A stretch of 11,190 nucleotides of DNA from JADGHX01 sp040255575 (GTDB lineage: Bacteria > Pseudomonadota > Gammaproteobacteria > Steroidobacterales > Steroidobacteraceae). Positions 6,566 through 11,190 of the stretch are shown piece by piece. The stretch is from the NCBI GenBank assembly GCA_040255575.1, contig JBDZVF010000187.1, positions 1 through 11,190 of the forward strand, read 5' to 3'. Each line of letters opens with the position of its first letter. Position 1 is the stretch's first letter. The notes beneath the pieces were generated by a model. The model saw nothing but the letters and a program-made list of their open reading frames with translations. It did not search any database and was not told where the DNA came from. The position numbers were made by a program, and so were the translations under genes.

Positions 6566-8425
6566 TTGAACGCCAGCGCGAAGAACGCCTTACAACCGGC
6601 GACCCGATCCGAGCAGCCCGGCGAGCCCGACTCGCTGTGTGCTGAGTTCTCGCGAGCCAATGCGGCTGAGCTGTCGCAGATGTACGAGTCCCTGCAGCGG
6701 CGCGAGCGGCTGCTGGCGGCCTCGGCGAATGCGAGCCGGCTGCTGCTCGAAGCACCAGACGTGATGGCGGCCGTGCCCCACGTGCTTCGGCAGCTGGGCG
6801 AGGCCGCGGCCGTCGATCGGGTCAACCTCATGCTTGCGCAGACCGGCCCGAACGGCGAACGCCTGCTGGTGGTCGCCTCCGAATGGGTGGCGGAAGGCGT
6901 GGTTCCCCATCTGGGTCACCCGACCATGGGCACGCATGACGAGCGCAATTTCGAGCGCGAGTGTGCCGAGCTGCGCGCGGGCCGTTCCGTCTGCATCATC
7001 AAGGAGGGCACGCGCGAAGAATCCTGCTGTTGCGTGCTCGAAGGCGTTGGCACGAAGACCAAGGCCATCGTGCCGATGTTTCTCGACGGGGAATACATCG
7101 GCGTAGTCGGGTTCGACAGCACGCGCCAGCGGCGCGCCATCGACTCCGCGGAGCTTTCGGCGCTCGAGATGGCGGCCGGCATCATCGGCGCGGCGCTCCA
7201 TCGTGAGCGGCTGATCGACGTTGTTCGTCAGGAGCGCGAGCGTGCGGCTGAAGAGCGCGTCGCGGAGCTGGCGAAAGCGAACGCCGCGATCCGCAGCAAC
7301 CTCGAGCGCCTCGCAAGCACGCCGGACCTGAAGAGCTTCATGGGCGGCCTCCTGCTCGAAACCACGCGGCAGGTCAACGCGGCGGGCGGCAGCGTCATCC
7401 TGCTGAAAGACGCTGACGAAGCCTGGCGCATGATCGCCTACGTGAAGAATGGCGAGATCAGCGAGCCCAACTTCCCGGTCGCCGTTCCGTGCAACGAAGC
7501 CAAGTTCGACGCCCGGCTGCGGGCGACTCGCGAAGCCACTTATCTCGATTTCGATGTGCCCGAAGATGCCGAGTGCGTCTGGCCGGGTACGCTCTCGAGC
7601 AAGCGTGAAGAGCGCCTGCTCCGCATGTATGTCATCCCGTTGGTGTTTGGCGATCGCACGATGGGCTGTATCGCCCTGTCGTTCCGGCATCGCGAGCCGA
7701 TCAGCCCGCAGGCGCAGGAGCTGCTCGTCGCTCTCGCCCAGCAGGCCACACTCGCCATCGAGCTCACGCGTCTCGCGCACGCCGGCAAGACTGCGGCGGT
7801 GCTGGTCGAGCGCAATCGCATCGGCCAGGAAATTCATGACGGTCTTGCCCAGGCGTTCACGGGAATCCTGATGCAGCTGGGCGCCGCCGAAGAGCTCAAG
7901 GGCTTTTCCAAGGGCAGCCCGCTGCTCGACATCCTCACGCGCATCCGCGCGCTCGCCAAGGATGGGTTGACGTCCGCGCGGCGCTCAGTGCTGGCGCTGC
8001 GGCCGGAAGAAACTCGCCGTGGCAGCCTGAGTGAAGCACTCAGCCAGCTGGCGGAGCGCTCCACGGTTTCCGGCCGTGTGGTCTGCACGTTCGAAGGCGG
8101 CACCATCGAGACAGGCCTGCCGCCGGAGCATGAGCACGAACTGCTGCGCATCGCGCAGGAAGCCGTCAGCAACGCCGTGCGCCACGCGCACCCGCAGACG
8201 GTGAAGATCAGACTGACGGAAGAGGCCAACCACATCGAGCTCACCGTGATCGATGATGGCATCGGCATGGAAGAAGGGCCGGAGCGTTGCAGGAGCCTCG
8301 GCTTCGGCCTCGAGAACATGAGCGAGCGGGCGAAGGCCATCGGCGGCGTGTGGACGCTCGTGAGCAAACCGGGGCAAGGCACGTGCATCAACGTGCGCGT
8401 CCCGAAGCGTCAGCCCAAGAAATAA
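6566..8425 (+). CDS. Soluble double-GAF sensor histidine kinase, NarL/DevS-type (HisKA_3)
   Basis: With the TTG start at 6566 (GGAG 6 nt upstream) the protein has 619 residues. Other possible starts are an ATG at 6467 inside the channel gene, a TTG at 6545 and an ATG at 6680. I see no transmembrane segment, so it should sense a cytoplasmic signal. GAF1 spans about residues 62-212 and ends with the typical IVPMFLDGEYIGVVGFD. A charged coiled coil follows at 213-250, then GAF2 at 251-406. The HisKA_3 dimerisation helix has RNRIGQEIHDGLAQ. His424 is the predicted phosphorylation site, and Asp425/Gln429 form the DxxxQ motif linked to phosphatase activity in this family. The HATPase domain (about 520-616) has the N-box Asn536, DDGIG (563-567) and GFGLENM. 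The order matches mycobacterial DosS/DevS. GAF1 carries five Cys within residues 133-156, including three in a row. The neighbouring regulator is its probable partner; the ligand is unknown. Confidence 0.93.
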   Translation: MNASAKNALQPATRSEQPGEPDSLCAEFSRANAAELSQMYESLQRRERLLAASANASRLLLEAPDVMAAVPHVLRQLGEAAAVDRVNLMLAQTGPNGERLLVVASEWVAEGVVPHLGHPTMGTHDERNFERECAELRAGRSVCIIKEGTREESCCCVLEGVGTKTKAIVPMFLDGEYIGVVGFDSTRQRRAIDSAELSALEMAAGIIGAALHRERLIDVVRQERERAAEERVAELAKANAAIRSNLERLASTPDLKSFMGGLLLETTRQVNAAGGSVILLKDADEAWRMIAYVKNGEISEPNFPVAVPCNEAKFDARLRATREATYLDFDVPEDAECVWPGTLSSKREERLLRMYVIPLVFGDRTMGCIALSFRHREPISPQAQELLVALAQQATLAIELTRLAHAGKTAAVLVERNRIGQEIHDGLAQAFTGILMQLGAAEELKGFSKGSPLLDILTRIRALAKDGLTSARRSVLALRPEETRRGSLSEALSQLAERSTVSGRVVCTFEGGTIETGLPPEHEHELLRIAQEAVSNAVRHAHPQTVKIRLTEEANHIELTVIDDGIGMEEGPERCRSLGFGLENMSERAKAIGGVWTLVSKPGQGTCINVRVPKRQPKK

Positions 8426-8470
8426 CTCCTTTACCCTACAATTACAGCCGCAGCCCGGAGCGAGCGACAT

Positions 8471-9100
8471 ATGGCAGCCAACCCGAAGATCCGAGTCATT
8501 CTTGCTGACGACCACCCCGTCGTGCGTGATGGGCTCGCAGCGATTGTGAATCAGCAAGCCGACATGCAGGTGGTTGCCGAAGCGGGCGACGGGGAGGAGG
8601 CGATCGCGCTATACGAGCAGCATCTGCCCGATGTGATGGTGCTCGACCTGCGCATGCCCAAGCGCGATGGCGTGTCGGTCGTGCAGAACGTGCTCGAGCG
8701 GCATCCGAAGGCGCGCATGTTGATCATGACCACCTTCGACGGGGACGAAGACATCTTCCGCAGCCTGAGTCAGGGTGCGAAGGGGTACCTGCTGAAGGAT
8801 GCGCCGCGCACCGAGATTCTCTCGGCGATCCGGGCCGTGAGTCAGGATCGGCCGTACACCTCTTCAACGGTGGCTGCGAAGGCGCTCCAGCGCATGGCGA
8901 AGCCGAGCCTCACGCAGCGCGAGTTGAGTGTGCTGCAGGAGATCGCGCAGGGCCGCAGCAACAAGGATATTGCGCGCCGGCTCAGCATCACGGAAGGCAC
9001 GGCGAAGACGCACGTGAAGTCGATTCTGACGAAGCTCGATGCGATCAGCCGCACCGAGGCGGTGGCGGTGGCGCACAAGCGGGGGCTGATTCACCTTTGA
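8471..9100 (+). CDS. Response regulator, NarL/LuxR (FixJ) type
   Basis: This 209-residue protein is a two-domain transcription factor and the probable phosphorylation target of the adjacent kinase. The receiver domain (residues 7-122) has the acidic pair Asp13-Asp14, the phospho-acceptor Asp59 (MVLDLRMP), Thr87/Thr88 (LIMTTFDGD) and Lys109 (GYLLKD), so all switch residues are present. The C-terminal LuxR-type helix-turn-helix spans about 147-204 (LTQRELSVLQEIAQGRSNKDIARRLSITEGTAKTHVKSIL broken into its helices), with the recognition helix near 175-189. The ATG at 8471 follows GGAG with 10-nt spacing, 45 bp after the kinase stop. The gene closes the five-gene co-directional run and converges on yggX with only 28 bp between stops. 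The efflux operon upstream is an obvious candidate target, but no binding site can be proved from the window. Confidence 0.96.
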   Translation: MAANPKIRVILADDHPVVRDGLAAIVNQQADMQVVAEAGDGEEAIALYEQHLPDVMVLDLRMPKRDGVSVVQNVLERHPKARMLIMTTFDGDEDIFRSLSQGAKGYLLKDAPRTEILSAIRAVSQDRPYTSSTVAAKALQRMAKPSLTQRELSVLQEIAQGRSNKDIARRLSITEGTAKTHVKSILTKLDAISRTEAVAVAHKRGLIHL

Positions 9101-9128
9101 TCCAGCCGCCCGGCGATTGAGGGCTTCT

Positions 9129-9401
9129 TCACTCTTCTGGCGGAACGTATTCCTTCGGCGCTTCGGACCCGGCGCCGAAGAAGAACTTCTCCATCTCCCC
9201 TTCCAGGAACTTCCGCGCCTTCGGATCCACCGGCGTCAGGCGATATTCATTGATCAGCATCGTCTGGTGCCCGATCCACTTCTGCCAGGCCGCCTTCGAC
9301 ACGTTCTCGTAGATGCGCTTGCCCAGCTCGCCCGGATAGGGCGGCCGATCGAGGCCAGGAGCCTCCTCCTTGAGCAGAACGCAATGAACGGTGCGGGCCA
9401 T
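9129..9401 (-). CDS. yggX: Fe(2+)-trafficking / oxidative damage protection protein YggX
   Basis: This 90-residue cytoplasmic protein belongs to the YggX family, which protects iron-sulfur clusters from oxidative damage and has been linked to iron handling. The match is clear along the whole length: MARTVHC with the conserved Cys7, YPGELGKRIYENVSKAAWQKW, then QTMLINEYRL and FLEGEMEKFFFG. The start at 9401 is supported by GGAGA 7 nt upstream on the minus strand (9409-9413) and by the conserved N-terminus. A longer open frame reaching 9482 overlaps the end of mutY and is not needed. It lies 31 bp after mutY, the same order as in E. coli and Pseudomonas. That fits a shared oxidative-stress role, because MutY carries an Fe-S cluster. 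Confidence 0.97.
   Translation of the reverse strand: MARTVHCVLLKEEAPGLDRPPYPGELGKRIYENVSKAAWQKWIGHQTMLINEYRLTPVDPKARKFLEGEMEKFFFGAGSEAPKEYVPPEE
9153..9180. repeat. Perfect 9-bp inverted repeat in the 3' end of yggX
   Basis: cttcggcgc (9153-9161) and gcgccgaag (9172-9180) are exact reverse complements around a 10-nt loop. The repeat lies inside the last codons of yggX, about 50 bp beyond the response-regulator stop and about 20 bp before the yggX stop on its own strand. Neither strand has a T-tract after it, so it is not a textbook terminator. It could still act as a bidirectional RNA 3'-end stabiliser between two convergent transcripts. Confidence 0.4.
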
Positions 9402-9432
9402 GATGGATTCTCCGGAGCAGGAACTCGCGCCT

Positions 9433-10656
9433 TCAGGATGATGCGCGCTCATCGAGCATGATCGGGTCAGTGAGACCCGCAAGCAATGCCTTGATGGGCG
9501 CCGGCAGCCCGATGCGTGCGGGTTGCCGCGGGTTGTACCAGAGGCTGGGCGGGGCTTCCGTCACACCCATCTGCCCCTCACAGCGCGTGAGCAGCGGCGT
9601 GACGATGAGATCGAAGTGCGTGAAGGCGTGCTCGATCAAATCCAGATGTCGCGGTTCAGGCTGCGGCAGCCGCAGCGCCTGTGTAGCGAACAGCCGCGCG
9701 GCGGACTCGCTCTCGAACTCCGGCAGACACCAGAGACCTCCCCAAACCCCACTGTCCGGCCGCCGTTCGAGCAGCACGCTGTCGTCCTCCCGCTGCGCCA
9801 CCAGCATGTACACGTGCTTCTCGCGCCGCGCTCTCGCCTTCTTTGGCGCAGGAATCTCGTGCTGCTTGTTCGCGCGCCGGGCCAGGCACTTCTCCGTGAG
9901 CGGGCAATACGCGCACAGCGGATTGCGCCGCGTGCACACGGTTGCGCCGATATCCATGATGGCCTGCGTGTACACCTCCACGCTCTCGTGCGGGGTGCAT
10001 CGATCGGAGAGCGCCCACAGCTTCTCCACGGCCGCGCGTTCGGAAAGATCGCCTTCGATACCGAAATAGCGCGACAGCACGCGCTTCACGTTGCCATCGA
10101 GAATGGGGAATCGCTCGTGGCGGCTCAACGCGAGAATCGCGCCGGCCGTGGAGCGGCCGATGCCGGGGAGACTCGCCACCTCCTCGAAGAGGCTCGGAAA
10201 CTCGCCGCCGAACTCCTCGCGGATGCGCACGGCCGCGCGGTGCAGATTGCGAGCGCGCGCGTAATAACCGAGGCCCGTCCAGAGATGCAGCACGTCGTCG
10301 ATCGGCGCATCGGCGAGCGCTGTGACGCTGCCGAAACGCTGCATGAAGCGCTGGTAATACGGTACGACCGTCGACACCTGCGTCTGCTGGAGCATGATCT
10401 CCGACACCCACACGCGATAAGGCGTGCGGTCGTGCTGCCACGGAAGATCGTGCCGACCGTGACACGCGTGCCAGGCGATGAGCGCCTCGGCGATCGGCGA
10501 CTCGCAGGGAGTGGGCCGAGCCGATCTCACCGAGCCCGACGTGGAGCCCGCGCGCCTAGACGCAGCCACCTTCGTCGGCGCCGATGCTCCCGCAACCGAT
10601 TTCGCCCGCCCCTGCGTGGACGCAGCCAATTTCCCCCCAGCGCGTCCGCGACTCAT
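9433..10656 (-). CDS. mutY: A/G-specific adenine DNA glycosylase MutY
   Basis: This 407-residue base-excision repair enzyme removes adenine mispaired with 8-oxoguanine. The catalytic Glu86 lies in YRVWVSEIMLQQTQV and Asp187 in FPILDGNVKR, equivalent to E. coli E37 and D138. The helix-hairpin-helix is LPGIGRSTAGAIL (163-175). The [4Fe-4S] ligands are Cys241, Cys248, Cys251 and Cys257, in exact C-X6-C-X2-C-X5-C spacing. A Nudix-like C-terminal domain (about 283-400) that recognises 8-oxoG contains VWGGLWCLPEF and HAFTHFDL. Compared with E. coli MutY it has about 50 extra N-terminal residues rich in Ala, Ser, Arg and Gly, probably disordered. The ATG at 10656 overlaps the upstream asmA-like stop as ATGA, which supports this start and coupled translation. 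The yggX gene follows after 31 bp. Confidence 0.97.
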   Translation of the reverse strand: MSRGRAGGKLAASTQGRAKSVAGASAPTKVAASRRAGSTSGSVRSARPTPCESPIAEALIAWHACHGRHDLPWQHDRTPYRVWVSEIMLQQTQVSTVVPYYQRFMQRFGSVTALADAPIDDVLHLWTGLGYYARARNLHRAAVRIREEFGGEFPSLFEEVASLPGIGRSTAGAILALSRHERFPILDGNVKRVLSRYFGIEGDLSERAAVEKLWALSDRCTPHESVEVYTQAIMDIGATVCTRRNPLCAYCPLTEKCLARRANKQHEIPAPKKARARREKHVYMLVAQREDDSVLLERRPDSGVWGGLWCLPEFESESAARLFATQALRLPQPEPRHLDLIEHAFTHFDLIVTPLLTRCEGQMGVTEAPPSLWYNPRQPARIGLPAPIKALLAGLTDPIMLDERASS

Positions 10657-11190
10657 TTCGGCTCGAAGCGCATGCGCACGCCGCGCATCTGGGTTTCGCC
10701 CATCGAGGCCTGCTCGAAAGTGATCTCGCCCTTTGCCTGCAAGGCTCGCAGGGCGCGCACGGGAAGCTCGAACGGCTCCTTGCTCTTCGGCTCCAGCGGC
10801 ATGTAGCGCGCGAGCTGGATCTTGTCGCCGTGGAACGTGAAGCTCCAGACAGGTTTGGCATCCGCCGTGCGTGACAACTCGCCGGTCAAATGCGTGTCAT
10901 CGAGCGTCACATCGATGTCGCTGGCGCTGATCGCACCCGCCTGCCACTCCAGCATGCTCTTCGCATGCAGCGCGCCGAAAGTCTTCTTGTCCACCGGGAA
11001 CGATGGCTTCAGGCCGAAGAGCTTCGCCGCATCCCGCACCGAGGGCACCTGCAGGTCGATCGGGCCGCGCACGTAGAAGGCCTTCTCCTCGCCCGTCTCG
11101 CCCGCCTGCACCGACGTCGTGAGCCGCAGATTCTGTATCCGTGAGGACAGTTCCGAAATCGAGATGTCGAGCGGCGTCACCCGCACGGCC
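10653..11190 (-). CDS. AsmA-family protein, C-terminal part (cut by window edge)
   Basis: About 178 residues of the C-terminal end are visible, and the frame stays open to the right edge, so the start lies outside the window. The sequence has alternating beta-strand-like segments (ASDIDVTLDDTHLTGELS, WSFTFHGDKIQLARYMPLE) and ends GVRMRFEPK, typical of the AsmA C-terminal repeat region. AsmA-family proteins are anchored in the inner membrane by one N-terminal helix and extend into the periplasm. They are linked to outer-membrane assembly and lipid transport. The GTG at 11184-11186 is an internal Val, not a start. Its stop overlaps the mutY start by 4 bp (ATGA). The asmA-like, mutY, yggX order is familiar from pseudomonads. 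The family call rests on the fragment and on context. Confidence 0.75.
   Translation of the reverse strand, partial: AVRVTPLDISISELSSRIQNLRLTTSVQAGETGEEKAFYVRGPIDLQVPSVRDAAKLFGLKPSFPVDKKTFGALHAKSMLEWQAGAISASDIDVTLDDTHLTGELSRTADAKPVWSFTFHGDKIQLARYMPLEPKSKEPFELPVRALRALQAKGEITFEQASMGETQMRGVRMRFEPK

Noticed and set aside
6590..7837. Minus-strand open frame of over 400 codons antisense to the kinase gene
   Set aside because: No recognisable domain and typical shadow composition; the plus strand encodes clear GAF domains.
8426..8470. TACAAT at 8437-8442 as a possible -10 box for a separate regulator promoter
   Set aside because: No acceptable -35 hexamer lies about 17 nt upstream and the spacer is only 45 bp, so co-transcription with the kinase is simpler.
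9523..10806. Plus-strand open frame of over 420 codons opposite mutY
   Set aside because: The product is Arg/His/Leu-rich and matches nothing, while the opposite strand gives every MutY catalytic and Fe-S residue.
1..11190. Mobile elements, CRISPR arrays, tRNA or rRNA genes
   Set aside because: No transposase, integrase, regularly spaced repeat array or recognisable structural RNA was seen. The short repeats are isolated.

Overview
The window is high-G+C, densely coded DNA, most likely from a gammaproteobacterium. Two things point there. The minus-strand end carries the order asmA-like, mutY, yggX, an arrangement known from gammaproteobacteria such as Pseudomonas. The pump on the plus strand is very close to the MexEF-OprN type. 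G/C-rich third codon positions and long antisense shadow ORFs fit a Xanthomonadales-, Nevskiales- or Steroidobacter-like genome, but the genus cannot be fixed from sequence reading alone.

Layout: 1-526 is a non-coding leader with a hexamer tandem repeat, a cluster of CATCA half-sites and a strongly C-rich, G-poor stretch. From 527 to 9100 five genes run on the plus strand with short gaps. They encode a lipoprotein periplasmic adaptor, an RND inner-membrane pump (GTG start), an OprM/NodT-family outer-membrane channel lipoprotein, a soluble double-GAF histidine kinase (probable TTG start) and a NarL/LuxR-type response regulator. From 9129 to the right edge, three genes run on the minus strand and converge on the regulator: the end of an AsmA-family gene, mutY (overlapping it by ATGA) and yggX.

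The first three proteins form a complete tripartite efflux system. The kinase and regulator form a complete two-component system with the domain order of the mycobacterial DosS/DevS-DevR pair (GAF-GAF-HisKA_3-HATPase, then a NarL-type regulator). Their co-directional placement right after the pump suggests that a cytoplasmic signal sensed by the GAF domains is linked to efflux. MexEF-OprN-type pumps are better known under LysR-type control. No LysR gene is visible here, though one could lie to the left of the window.

Two strong dyads punctuate the operon without U-tracts: a 10-bp stem between adaptor and pump, and a 9-bp stem between channel and kinase that contains the kinase's likely Shine-Dalgarno sequence. 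These, together with a five-cysteine cluster in the kinase's first GAF domain and the C-rich leader, are the most interesting signals. The gene families themselves are known. The possible novelty is in the coupling and its control.
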